This document shows, piece by piece, positions 8,901 to 16,339 of a DNA stretch of 64,000 nucleotides. The translations under genes and the position numbers were made by a program. The DNA is from Geomonas ferrireducens. Its GTDB lineage: Bacteria; Desulfobacterota; Desulfuromonadia; Geobacterales; Geobacteraceae. Below the pieces are notes generated by a model. The model did not search any database. It was not told where the DNA came from and saw only the letters and a list, made by a program, of their open reading frames with translations. The stretch lies in the NCBI RefSeq assembly GCF_004917065.1, contig NZ_SSYA01000001.1, positions 636,547 through 700,546 of the forward strand, written 5' to 3'. Numbering within the stretch: the stretch's first letter is position 1; each line of letters opens with the position of its first letter.

Positions 8901-11268
8901 CCGCCTCTCCTTGCACCGTCTCGAGCACCTCTGCGATGTAGCCGCGGGTCTGGAAGGGGTACTCGGAGCCGGGAAGGCGCTCGGCGGAGCGCGCGATGAG
9001 ACGGTCTCCCTCCTTGAGCGCATCCTTGCCGGGGAGGTAGGTGAGGCAGAGCCCGGCAGCGTAGAGGAGCACCGGGTCGTCCGGGTACTTCTTCAGCATC
9101 TCTCGGTAGAGCGCCAGGAGCTCCGGGGCCTGCCCCTGGGCGGCGACCGACTTCACGTAACCGCGGTGTGCCTCGAGGCTGCGCCCATCGTAGCGGATCA
9201 GGTCGAGGAAGGCGGCGCGGGCCGCGGCGATCTCGCCCAGGCGGTACAGGCTCTCCCCGGCGGCGAGGCTCTTTCTGATGTAGGCGGCACGGGCCAACTG
9301 GTAGAGCGGCGCGTCCTCGGGGTGCAGCGCCATTTCCTTCTCGTACAGGGCGGTCGCCTCGCCGAAGCGTTCCTCGCGATACAGGATCTCGGCGAGCGCG
9401 AAACGGGCCGCCGCCGTCGGCGTCGCAAGCGGCGGGAACTGCTCCAGCACGGTGCGGTAGGCGTCCTTCGCACGCACCCAGTCGCCGCCGCGGTAGGCAA
9501 GATCGCCGCTTCGGTTCCAGGCGCCCATGGCGAGGCGCGGCAGGGTGGTGCGGTACTGCTCGGCCAAGGCCGCCAGACGCTCACGCGGCTCGGTCGAACC
9601 CGCGGTCAGCTGGTCCAGGATGCCGGCAATGGCCGCCTCGGCCCAGCGCTCCTGCCGGTCGTAACGCTTGGCCACTTCGACGAGCGCGGCAACTGACCCC
9701 TCCCCTCCCTCGATTGCCGAGAGGAGACGGGCGCGGCGGTAGGCAGCTTCCCCCCGGAGCGCCTCGTCCACGGCGGGGTCGGCGGCGGCCTTTTCGAGGA
9801 GTGCTATGGCGGCCAACTGGTCCCCCGCGCCGGAGCCATACTCGGCCTGCAGGCGCGCGGCATCGATGAGCGCCCGCGCCGCAGCGTCGCGCCCCTTGTT
9901 CCCGGCCGCGGCGACCATCTCACGCTGCGCCTCGGCGATCACCTCGCTGCGCCTCCCGGCCACTACGACCTCCTCGCAGCGCAGGGCGGCCCGCAGCCGC
10001 ACCCCTGCCACCTGCGCGAGAGCGGCCTCGGCCGGGAACGCGGCGTAGCGACGCGACGCCTCGTGGTAGCGCTCCAGGGCGCCCGGATAATCCTTCGCCT
10101 CTTCCATGAGCCCGGCAAGCGCCAGCGAGGCGAGCGCTCCCTCGCGGGTGGGCTTATCCTCCCGCGCCAGGACGCGCAAGAGGGCGAGCCTTGCCGTCGC
10201 CGGATCGGCGGGCTGGCGCTCGAGGATCAGGCGCGCGAGGTCCCACTGGGAGGCGAGGTCGGGCCGGTCCGGGATTTCGCCGGAAAGGGGAAGCGACACC
10301 ACCTGTCCCCCGGCTGCCCCTCCGGCGACGAAGAGCACGGAGTCAGGGGCGGGAACCGGCGCAACGGTGGAGAGAAGGCCCGAGGTGAGGGGGAAGGCGG
10401 CGGGGAGCCCCCCCTCACCGGCACGCTTTAGTTGCAGCCGGAAGACGGCGCCCCCTTCCGGTCCGGTGGCGGAGTCCCCGGCGGGAGGGGCGAAGCGGGT
10501 GAAGAGGATGGTGTCGTCGTCCTGCCAGGCGGGGTAGAGGTCGCGCTCCCCCCCGGCGGTGAGCGGGCTCAGGCGCCGGGCGCGCAGGTCCCAGAGCCAG
10601 AGGTCGCCGCCGGGGTCCTTTTCCCGCGAGACGAAGGCTAGGCGCCCGCCGTCCGGCGAGGGGACCGCGAAGGCGGCGTCGATGCCTATGGGGATGGTCT
10701 CCCCCCTGCCGGAGGTGAGGTCGAAGCGGACGATCTCGCGGCGCCCGGAACCGGGGAGCTCACGCTGGTAGAAGAGAACGTTCCCGTCCCTTGCGAAGGA
10801 GGGGGCGTCCTCGCCGGCGTCGTTACCGGTCAGGCGCACCGGTTCGGCGTCCGGCCGGGTGAGGTCCAGAAGCCAGACGTCCCCCTTCAGGTCGTCGCGC
10901 TCGTCGGTGAAGGCAAGCCGGGTCGCGCCGGCGTCGAAGGCGGGGGCGGCTAAGCGCACCGGGCTCTTGCGCAGAAGGCGCGGCAGCTTTTCCGTGGCGC
11001 CGGCCGGGTGCAACCAGAGCTCGTACCCCGCGTCACCTTTTTCCACCGTCGCCATCCACTTGCCGTCCAGGGAACGCGTGGCATAGAGCACCGACTGCGG
11101 CGTGTAGAGCGCGGCGGCAGGCGCCGTTTCCGGCCGCGAACGCGGAGCCGGGCGGGGTGCCGCGGGGGCTAAGAGTTCCTCACCGAGCGGCACCGCTTCC
11201 GCGACGCCCGCGGCAAGGAGCGAGGCTAAGGCCAGGAAGAGGGCTGTTTTTCTTGCCGACGCCTTCAT
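2989..11268 (-). CDS. Giant exported TolB-like / TPR / CHAT-protease protein (2759 aa)
   Basis: Clostripain-fold (caspase-related) cysteine peptidase of the CHAT family joined to a very long repeat region. The start at 11268 is chosen because its ATG overlaps the stop of the upstream lipoprotein gene (ATGA) and gives a clean signal peptide (MKASARKTALFLALASLLAAGVAEA). Order: beta-propeller/TolB-like repeats (about 50-340; LAFTDERDDLKGDVWLLDL, RLAFVSREKDPGGDLWLWDL), tetratricopeptide arrays (about 350-1550 and 1815-2380), and a C-terminal CHAT domain (about 2400-2759). The catalytic pair is visible: His2627 in HLASHGEF and Cys2672 in VVLSACQTGLG. Residues 1570-1805 look like a second, inactive CHAT-like segment. 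Most CHAT proteins are cytoplasmic; the signal peptide places this one in the envelope, where TPRs and propeller would bind partners or substrates. Substrate and activating signal are unknown. Confidence 0.9.
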   Translation of the reverse strand: MKASARKTALFLALASLLAAGVAEAVPLGEELLAPAAPRPAPRSRPETAPAAALYTPQSVLYATRSLDGKWMATVEKGDAGYELWLHPAGATEKLPRLLRKSPVRLAAPAFDAGATRLAFTDERDDLKGDVWLLDLTRPDAEPVRLTGNDAGEDAPSFARDGNVLFYQRELPGSGRREIVRFDLTSGRGETIPIGIDAAFAVPSPDGGRLAFVSREKDPGGDLWLWDLRARRLSPLTAGGERDLYPAWQDDDTILFTRFAPPAGDSATGPEGGAVFRLQLKRAGEGGLPAAFPLTSGLLSTVAPVPAPDSVLFVAGGAAGGQVVSLPLSGEIPDRPDLASQWDLARLILERQPADPATARLALLRVLAREDKPTREGALASLALAGLMEEAKDYPGALERYHEASRRYAAFPAEAALAQVAGVRLRAALRCEEVVVAGRRSEVIAEAQREMVAAAGNKGRDAAARALIDAARLQAEYGSGAGDQLAAIALLEKAAADPAVDEALRGEAAYRRARLLSAIEGGEGSVAALVEVAKRYDRQERWAEAAIAGILDQLTAGSTEPRERLAALAEQYRTTLPRLAMGAWNRSGDLAYRGGDWVRAKDAYRTVLEQFPPLATPTAAARFALAEILYREERFGEATALYEKEMALHPEDAPLYQLARAAYIRKSLAAGESLYRLGEIAAARAAFLDLIRYDGRSLEAHRGYVKSVAAQGQAPELLALYREMLKKYPDDPVLLYAAGLCLTYLPGKDALKEGDRLIARSAERLPGSEYPFQTRGYIAEVLETVQGEAGGLERALNLYRRAKLLNRPEVNPENAANLSLNIGNVAFLLGRNATAWSFYRQRLGSKVPFDNPETELLFHERYAAAAFQVGEKDAAIEGYGRALSLAQSRLDPARALEQFGRLTRRANERLFAGEKLSPEREHLLARQREINAELEFLGAERVEPPPSPAWERFEEALKKLLSREKELVAAAGAGTPQGEKYVLELTAMAAAVERELAAVPRLVETQAKLSDRLGLALFDAERFKEAAERFDVAYRLNRDLGRTANLAANRRSASIALYRQAESASGGDRRQLLDLARDGFNEVLTLLDRYPSAKKAAPKRGGGLIKVGADVALNKGDATEAAFGFSTEQERRLAQSYLARIASELGDNQAAARLFKELLGRYPVRVDQLTEGDLFGVGLLSHRAAQLDYARGDRAGAAEGFRKGTEIALRSSNAVGAMLNLVNWGMLIPADAAPETVAEFLAAQARVSALADSYRGALPADALARYGNDSAALLARLASGRPDDGSRQALVYRAIGMWDRVLRLSPSPVSPVLSPVAGSPAKGEAGSSANSTLGLAASLNRAAALSSLGLPDAAAAGYRDALAEARTAGNGAMAWRALAGLGDFDEALKLLDRLPPTQYDLHLGELTERFAPRIEALTAKDPEQGFALVERLSELERVQILGKSLLGMDDPAVLALLQRAAPHLFELDRVRAELAGPAPADPAYLKLRAEQEQAVLDAMLGKELGLLPPYYAAAGPAALRLAASAAALPGGEKEEGFRARLASFRKGCASGKAPRLCRALTPQPAEAIDVLERLPGRSVLRLVALPGDRFLLFTLGGKDGVRAETVTRAAAASRLNDPALVAIYEEPGAFADARVLTWGVSASQLLQSIEQRRPLRTQVLDPAGVWPSLPPFTKLPPDGLPERLPDAHTLTLPGAAGLLPTVPARPGGGGGLDPLFEDATGARRDLLALAAGESVSLIVAPRGGRDEAYYLGQLASLAGVPSLLLSEGSGADLSPFAKSYADASLATARRELPPGWLLIGDWGGNAAESAQLAKKQFNDVVKRAVTAHNEGRYAQALALFDNALVVADATPELAKQRAPLHRHARESAFGAGLTERAVLHADALVKRLAKEKPYSAEHADALFRLGLLQGRLERFSEAAASLKEGVSIFAELGLAKEQAAALSDFGAVMENAVDYPAARSLFEEAAGLNAQLKDELNLADQYRNLGRILDLRLNQFAAAERYYAKAQELYAKNGNRALEAETILERGRCRRLLGNFADADLLYREALAKVGDAALKTRMRIVLEQGNNAWFQGRYQDAFDMREQVERAAQRENWPLEEVMAKNTGGLIWWTLGDSRRALVELKQALDLTGKLEARRDERATTLNNIGLVRRESGDYQGALQTLGEALAIDRVLGSRWAIAYDLRNLGQTRLRMGDPAGALKLLDEAATLADGTGDRVNQAKIHLSLGDARAKSGMKGEAQGSYKKALELADLMLLREVRWRALLGLARLKEGAGDREGAVSSYRDALATIEELRAEIKLDQLKDGFLADKMDVYQGLVGLLVEMGRDDEAFAVAERSRARNLIDILGRQRLSLAGGADRDLYERQNRLREQIVEQEQLAQQAANPAERAMYQAALERLRGSYHDLLIDIERRRPELLSLVKVAPVTVPEVRSLLEPGVTLLSYYQLPDRLLCWRLEREGSRLFVLPVPAAELSGKIATYRRMLQNLEPLEENSRELYRLLLSAPLSGVAQGNTVGIVPHGSLHYLSFATLYDGRDYLVDRHNLFHLPAASVYRNTLARRQAAKNLRILAIGNPDLGNASLDLPFAEKEAGTLRWNYADVTMLTRERATESWVRENISRFGIIHLASHGEFDPVNPLFSSIRLAKDAGNDGRLQAEEVFGLDIKADLVVLSACQTGLGDVKSGDDVIGMNRAFIFAGTHALVSSLWRVSDVSSAILMKQFYRDYAGTDKAQALGLAMQHVRKRYPHPGYWGAFVLTGDYK

Positions 11269-11846
11269 CGGGCGCCCCACGCCCCGTCGTCCTGCTGCAC
11301 CCTGGTCCCCGGTGCGCTGTTCTGACGGTTGATCCGGGCGAAGACCTTGCGGATCGCCGGGAGGTCGCCCGCGGTGAAGTTCTCGTTGGTGCGCACCACC
11401 CGGTTCATCAGCAACTCGCGGGAGCGGTTCACCTCGCCGACCACCTGGCGGAACTCACCCTCGCTGTAGCGCGCCGCGAACGCCTTCAGGTCGGCGGGGG
11501 CCTTTTCCGGAACCTCGCGTGCGAAGGGGGTCAGCGTCCCATCCAAGTTCTCCCCTACCCAGCCGAGCCGCTTAAGGGTGTCCACGTCATCGGCGTGGAA
11601 GGCGATGGTTTCCAGGGCCTGCGCCGCCTCCTGCTGTTCCGGGGAGTGTTTCGGGGGCGTTTCCACCTTCCCGGTCGGCGAGACACCGCGCACCGAGGCG
11701 ACGAGCAGCACGTCATCGGAGAGGGCGTTGTAGGTACCGAGCACCTGGTTCTCCAGCGAGGTCCGCTCGCTCACCACGTTCACGTCGACTTTGGCGAGGG
11801 TGCAGCCGGAAGCAAGAAGAAGGGCGAGGGCAAGTCCGATGGACAA
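11265..11846 (-). CDS. DUF1318/YdbL-like lipoprotein
   Basis: A lipoprotein of about 193 residues with lipobox LLASGC. Its C-terminal half resembles YdbL/DUF1318: a GWVGENLDGTL stretch, then EVNRSRELL, and a tail ARINRQNSAPGTRVQQDDGAW like the ARAKPGEYVQGINGKW end of E. coli YdbL. The upstream open frame to 11984 is probably not translated, because it reads through short non-coding repeats. I place the start at TTG 11846, immediately before the hydrophobic segment, though no strong ribosome site is visible. In E. coli ydbL follows ydbH and ynbE; here the neighbour upstream is a YdbH-like AsmA protein. The segment after the lipid Cys (KVDVNVVSERTSLENQ) could stand in for the small lipoprotein YnbE. 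Its stop overlaps the CHAT start. Confidence 0.72.
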   Translation of the reverse strand: MSIGLALALLLASGCTLAKVDVNVVSERTSLENQVLGTYNALSDDVLLVASVRGVSPTGKVETPPKHSPEQQEAAQALETIAFHADDVDTLKRLGWVGENLDGTLTPFAREVPEKAPADLKAFAARYSEGEFRQVVGEVNRSRELLMNRVVRTNENFTAGDLPAIRKVFARINRQNSAPGTRVQQDDGAWGAR

Positions 11847-11870
11847 TTGACGATGGACAATTGACAACGA
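11841..11870. repeat. Short direct repeat (GGACAATTGAC, two copies)
   Basis: Two copies of GGACAATTGAC, separated by GAT, in the gap between the AsmA-like and YdbL-like genes. This type of ATTGTCCATTGTC-like repeat is common between genes and supports treating the region upstream of 11846 as untranslated. Confidence 0.6.
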
Positions 11871-11937
11871 GAAGACGCCCCTCCCCCTTTGGGGGCGGGG
11901 ATGCCACGGCGACTTGTTCGAAAGCAGCGAAGGTTTC

Positions 11938-11971
11938 AACGTAGAACGTAGATCGCAGAACGTAGAACGTG
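11938..11971. repeat. Short tandem repeat built on GTAGAACG
   Basis: Imperfect tandem copies of an 8-10 base unit (ACGTAGAACG, with one diverged copy) next to the stop of the AsmA-like gene. Together with the repeat at 11841 it fills most of the 127-base gap. Confidence 0.55.
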
Positions 11972-11973
11972 TT

Positions 11974-14900
11974 TCATTCCGCATGTTTTCTCCTTTTCAG
12001 GGACAGCTTCCCCTTCTCGTCGACGACAAGGGTGTCGGAGCGGACCAGGTCGAGGAGCAGTTGGGAGCTCCTTATCGCCTGGATCAGGCTTTTCAGCTCG
12101 TTGTCTATCGGGAGCTCGGAAAGACGCAGACGGTCGATCCTCGGGATGGCAACGTCCACCCCCTTCACGGCAAGCTCCCCTTCGCAGTCGAGGGCGCCGT
12201 CCACGGCGCTCACCCGGAGCCCCTTCAGATCGGCCATCTTGAGCGCCTTTCGCTGCGCCACGATCTTCTCGTTTCTCTGGTACGGGTCGACGGCGAAAAG
12301 GGCGCGGTCCAAGACCCGAGAGCTGAAGCGGCGCAGGTTCAGGTTCATACGCATCCCTTCCAGAAGCGCCCTCTTCTCGGTGGCAAGCGGCGCGGAAAGG
12401 CTCAACTCGCCGGTCAGCTCTCCCTCGCCTCCGGGACGAAGGGACCCGGCAGCCGGGAAGAGAAGCACCGGATCGAGGCGCGAGAAGTTGCAGTAGGTGG
12501 AAAGCACCGGGGTCGCTCCGGTGAGGTCTATCATGCCCCGGGCGCGCACCGTCCCCCCGGCGAACTCGGCCTGGAAGAAGGAGAGGCCGAGCGATTCGGG
12601 CTCCAGGAGGAGGTCGGCCTCCAGGGCGCTCGCGGCAAGCGGCAGGGCGCCGGACCTGAAGGAGGCGCTGCGGACGCCGATCTTACGCGGACCGCTGCTT
12701 TCGCCGCGCAGGTCCTGGTAGATCCGGTTCGCGAGATCGGAGTTCGCCACGGCGAACGGGGCAACCGGAGCGGGACGCACGAGTGCTGTGGAGAGCGGCT
12801 CCCACGACTCCCCCTTTCCTTGCGCCAGCGCATAGGTCCGGTCGAGCACGAGGTCGGCACGCATGCCGTCCGCCCCCACCCCCTTGCCGTCGGCAACACC
12901 CAAGTCGCGGCACTTGCCGTAGCCGCGCACCTTGAGCTCCTTGGCCGCGGTCAGATCGACGCGCGCGCCTGCGGCGACGTTGCCGGCTAGGCGCCATCCA
13001 GCGATGACCTGCTTCGCCTCGGGGGGGAAGTTCCCCTCCAGGTGGGCGAACATGGTGGCGTCGAGGCGCTTCAAAAGGGTCGCCGTGTCGAGCTTCAACT
13101 CGCGCTCATCCATGAGGGCGTCGAGGCGCCCAACGGTGAGTTCGGCCACCTGGGAAAGGCCGAGCGACGCCACGGTCAGCTCCTCGGTCAGGCGAAGCTC
13201 CTTCCAACCGGAAAGCTCCCCCTGCAGCTTGAGCGCACCGGATTGCAAAGGGAGCGTCGCCGCCGCGCCGGTAAGCCCCTCTAGTGCGGCGAAGCGCACC
13301 CCGCCATCAATGGCGAGGGGAAGATCGGCGCGCGGCACGGAAAAGCGCAGCTGCGGCGCCGTGCTTAACCCCTTGATCCGGTACCCTCCCTGGGCGGCTG
13401 GAAGCTTCAGGTCCATGTCGTTCAGCTTCACGGTCAGCTCGCCGCGCTCCAGCAGGGCGACGCCCCCCTTCGCCTTGCGCAGCGGGTTCGTCTCCGCGGG
13501 AGCCTGCGCCAACGGCAGCGGCAGGGAGAGGTCCCACGCGGCGGAGGCGAGCCCGGCAGCGTCGAAGCCGGCGGGGAGGAAGGGGGCGGCAACCGGCATG
13601 AGGCGGCGCAGGTCGATGTGCGCCTCTCCCTTGGTCGCCGCGAGCTGCCTCCCCTCTCCGGTGAGCGCCCCTTGGGCGGTGAGGGTAAGCGCGTCGGACG
13701 CGGCCAGGGTGAAGTGCGCCTGCGCCACCGTCGGGCTCCCCTTACCCTTGGCCGGCAGATGCACCCCTTCCGCGGCGAGACGCGCAGCGAAGGGACGCAG
13801 CGTCACGACCCGCGCCCCCTGGCGCGCCCGCAGCGACGCGGCCTCAAGATTTAAAAGCGGAAGCGACGCGTCCACGGCGCCGCCGGAAAGCACGCGCCCC
13901 TTGAGCGAGACCTCCTCGCGCAGCTTCTCGAACGCCAGGTCCTCCCCAACGGCCAGCCGCTCGATGCCCAGGCTCTGGGTGGCGTCGGCGACGGCGCGCT
14001 TTCCCTTAAGGTCGATGCCGGAGAGGTTCAGGGCCACCCGCCCCCGCACCCCCTGCGCACGCAGAAGCTTCTTCCCCGCCGCCTCGAGTGTTGCAGCCGA
14101 AAGGGATAGTTCTGCAGTCGCCCGCACCGGCGTCATCTTTTTAAGCGGCAGAACGGCCCGGTCGAGGGAAAGCACGATTTTCTCCCCCTGCACCGCACCG
14201 GCGGGGCGCTTCAGAGAAAGCCGCGGCAGGGCCAGAGCCAGCCCGGACACCGCCACCTCGCCGTCGTTCTCCGGCCCCTTGAAGCGCGCGGTAAGCTTCG
14301 CAAGTGTCGCGTTCCCGGTCAGATCCTTGAGCGGCAGAGCCTTCCCGAGGAAAGGTGCGGCGAGTGCGGCGGCGCGGGAAAGCTCGAGGCGCACCCCGGA
14401 AAGCTCGACGGAAACGGCGCGGGACTTCTCGGTGGGACGGTCGACGACGGCACTCCAGGAGGCGGTGAGCAATCCCGGGCTCGCGAGGCTTCCCTCGCTG
14501 AAGGTCACCTGCTGCCTTTTGTGATCACTCTTCAGCTTCTGGCGCAAGCGAAGGTCGAGGGGCGCCACCTTCCCCCTTTTCCCCGGGAGCTTGCTTACGG
14601 ACAGGCGCTCGCCGTCGAGCGCCAGTGCCAGGCGCAGGTCCCCCGCCTGATCGGTCTCCCCATCGAGGGCCACCTGGAGGGCTCCTCCAAGCTCCGGCAG
14701 AGGCTTCTTCGCCAAAGGCGCCGCCAGTTTCATCACCTCGGCAAGGGAGAGCTGCAGCCGCGCCTTCAGCCCTTCCGGGCGCGACACGCCCCCTTTCACG
14801 TCGAAATCGGCGCCGGGAAGGCCCGCCTGCACCGCGAACAGCGCCCGGGACGGCTTGATGCGATGCGCCGCGGTAACGAGATCGGCGACCCGCACCTTGA

Positions 14901-15576
14901 GGCGAACCGGCTGGGCTTTGCCGCCGTCGACAGCCACCTCTCCGGTGAGCGACGCCGTGACCGGCAGCGTGGAAAGCGAGGGGACCGCGAGCCCGAAGGC
15001 GAAGTTATTCATGAGGAGCTCGCGCTTGGACTCCGGATCGGCGTAACGCAGCGTCATCGGGGCCGCCTCGACCATCGCCCGCACCTCGACCGGGAGCGGC
15101 CACTCCATGGTGTGGAACTTCTGCACCCCTTCCGCGATCCGCGTGAGCGGGTCCGGCAGCTTCTCCTTAGGCTTTTGCGGCCCAGGGGCGAGGTCCGCAT
15201 CGAGCTTCGCGAGCTTCACCTCCAGGCTCACGCGCCAGCGCCCGGAGCTCTCCTCGCGGGAAAGGCCGGGAACGATCTTCAGCTCTTTGAGTGCGGCATG
15301 CAGCAGCGGGGGCGGCCCTTCACCGAGGTTAAGGCCGGAGATCGCGATGCCGCGGGACCAGGAAGCGGTGAGATCATCCCAGGATATGGGACGTTTGAGG
15401 GCCTTCGAGATACCGAGTCTCAGCAGTGATTGCACCGGGGAGGTGGAGATGAGGGTCGGCAGGGACACCAGGAGCAGCGCCAAAAGGAGGAGTCCGGCCA
15501 GTGCCACTGCACTCCCGACAAGGAGTACGCGTCTGAGGCGGATTGTGCTGATGTAGGCGAGGAGACGAGGGCGCAT
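11974..15576 (-). CDS. AsmA-like / YdbH-like envelope protein (1200 aa)
   Basis: A long bitopic protein with a short cytoplasmic N-terminus, one membrane helix (about residues 17-39, RVLLVGSAVALAGLLLLALLLV) and a huge beta-rich periplasmic part made of repeated short strands. This is the architecture of AsmA-clan proteins (TamB, YhdP, YdbH), which form hydrophobic bridges that move phospholipid between inner and outer membrane. The C-terminal region (FSRLDPVLLFPAAGSLRPG to VDGALDCEGELAVKGVDV, ending in KGKLSLKRRKHAE) matches the YdbH-type tail in style. The downstream YdbL-like lipoprotein strengthens the YdbH assignment. E. coli YdbH is about 880 residues, so this one is longer. It follows the cytochrome gene by 85 bases. 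Confidence 0.8.
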   Translation of the reverse strand: MRPRLLAYISTIRLRRVLLVGSAVALAGLLLLALLLVSLPTLISTSPVQSLLRLGISKALKRPISWDDLTASWSRGIAISGLNLGEGPPPLLHAALKELKIVPGLSREESSGRWRVSLEVKLAKLDADLAPGPQKPKEKLPDPLTRIAEGVQKFHTMEWPLPVEVRAMVEAAPMTLRYADPESKRELLMNNFAFGLAVPSLSTLPVTASLTGEVAVDGGKAQPVRLKVRVADLVTAAHRIKPSRALFAVQAGLPGADFDVKGGVSRPEGLKARLQLSLAEVMKLAAPLAKKPLPELGGALQVALDGETDQAGDLRLALALDGERLSVSKLPGKRGKVAPLDLRLRQKLKSDHKRQQVTFSEGSLASPGLLTASWSAVVDRPTEKSRAVSVELSGVRLELSRAAALAAPFLGKALPLKDLTGNATLAKLTARFKGPENDGEVAVSGLALALPRLSLKRPAGAVQGEKIVLSLDRAVLPLKKMTPVRATAELSLSAATLEAAGKKLLRAQGVRGRVALNLSGIDLKGKRAVADATQSLGIERLAVGEDLAFEKLREEVSLKGRVLSGGAVDASLPLLNLEAASLRARQGARVVTLRPFAARLAAEGVHLPAKGKGSPTVAQAHFTLAASDALTLTAQGALTGEGRQLAATKGEAHIDLRRLMPVAAPFLPAGFDAAGLASAAWDLSLPLPLAQAPAETNPLRKAKGGVALLERGELTVKLNDMDLKLPAAQGGYRIKGLSTAPQLRFSVPRADLPLAIDGGVRFAALEGLTGAAATLPLQSGALKLQGELSGWKELRLTEELTVASLGLSQVAELTVGRLDALMDERELKLDTATLLKRLDATMFAHLEGNFPPEAKQVIAGWRLAGNVAAGARVDLTAAKELKVRGYGKCRDLGVADGKGVGADGMRADLVLDRTYALAQGKGESWEPLSTALVRPAPVAPFAVANSDLANRIYQDLRGESSGPRKIGVRSASFRSGALPLAASALEADLLLEPESLGLSFFQAEFAGGTVRARGMIDLTGATPVLSTYCNFSRLDPVLLFPAAGSLRPGGEGELTGELSLSAPLATEKRALLEGMRMNLNLRRFSSRVLDRALFAVDPYQRNEKIVAQRKALKMADLKGLRVSAVDGALDCEGELAVKGVDVAIPRIDRLRLSELPIDNELKSLIQAIRSSQLLLDLVRSDTLVVDEKGKLSLKRRKHAE

Positions 15577-15661
15577 CGGTCAGGGTCCCGGGAGGTCCAG
15601 CGGAAGTTGCGAGGCAATTTCTCTTATCATCTCCAACTTTTAAAGTCAAACGGCGCGGCCC

Positions 15662-16075
15662 TCAGCGCAGCAGCCTGTGGCAGATGCCGCAGAGCTGGTC
15701 GCCCGCCCGTATCAGGTGTGGCGCGGGTTGCGTGAGATCATGGCAGGAGAGGCAGGTGATCTTGCCGTCCTCGAGAATGCATCCCGCGGCAAGGACCTCG
15801 GCGGCCGACGCGTACTCCATCTCTTTGCCAAGCGGGGGGTAGCGGTGCATGAGGGAATGGTCGTTGGTGTAGAGACAGTGGTCATCGAGACATATGGCCA
15901 CCGGATGCGTCGACCCTTCAGAGTGACAGGCGATGCACTCCTGCATGGTGAGGATGCCGCTGGCGCTGGTCAGGTGGTCGATGTTCGCCTCCCCCATGCG
16001 CAAGAAGAGGAAGGCACCCAAAGCAACAGCGAGCAGTGCTGCCAGCCATAAACGGATCTTCCCTGATTCAGGCAT
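15662..16075 (-). CDS. Membrane-anchored triheme c-type cytochrome
   Basis: A 137-residue protein with an uncleaved-looking N-terminal membrane helix (LWLAALLAVALGAFLFLRM) and three heme-binding CXXCH motifs: CIACH, CLSCH and CGICH. Several extra His residues (HPVAICLDDHCLY, HSLMHRYPP) could act as distal ligands. The ribosome site GGAGG precedes the ATG by 4 bases. The size and anchor suggest a small periplasmic electron carrier bound to the inner membrane. It is the first gene of the minus-strand run towards the AsmA/CHAT genes; whether it belongs functionally to that set or only shares the promoter is unclear. Confidence 0.88.
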   Translation of the reverse strand: MPESGKIRLWLAALLAVALGAFLFLRMGEANIDHLTSASGILTMQECIACHSEGSTHPVAICLDDHCLYTNDHSLMHRYPPLGKEMEYASAAEVLAAGCILEDGKITCLSCHDLTQPAPHLIRAGDQLCGICHRLLR

Positions 16076-16261
16076 GAGGCCTCCAGTTCATGGAAGTCTT
16101 CAACTCAATCAGCGGCTCCGATTCGCTGTCTGCCGCTTTGCTACTTTGGGGTGATAAAAAGTCTAGCACGGCAGCTATGACAGACAACGGGACCTCGATT
16201 ATATTCGCCTCATTGGCCAGTGTCAGCTGCGCCTAAACTTGAGAGTCCGTTCATAATTTCT

Positions 16262-16289
16262 TTGACCGTCGCCCCACTTCTGCTAAAGT
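16262..16289 (+). promoter_or_regulatory. Candidate sigma-70 promoter for the LolD-type operon
   Basis: TTGACC at 16262-16267 and TAAAGT at 16284-16289 with a 16-base spacer, 50 bases before the start of the ABC ATPase gene. The rest of the 16076-16339 gap, between divergent genes, shows no other clear element. Confidence 0.4.
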
Positions 16290-16339
16290 GGGCGTTCCGT
16301 AAACAGAACAGGCAAGCCTCATCCAAGGAGGAACCTTTC

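Noticed and set aside
2989..11268. Type III-E CRISPR-associated TPR-CHAT (Craspase) protein
   Set aside because: No gRAMP/Cas7-11 gene or CRISPR array is nearby, and the signal peptide and TolB-like repeats do not fit that family.
12932..14524. 530-codon plus-strand open frame opposite the AsmA-like gene
   Set aside because: Ser/Arg/Ala-rich low-complexity translation, no ribosome site, wholly antisense to a well supported gene.
16220..16339. N-terminal extension of the LolD-type ATPase from GTG 16220
   Set aside because: A consensus ribosome site lies before GTG 16340, and the extension overlaps a likely promoter and has no counterpart in the family.
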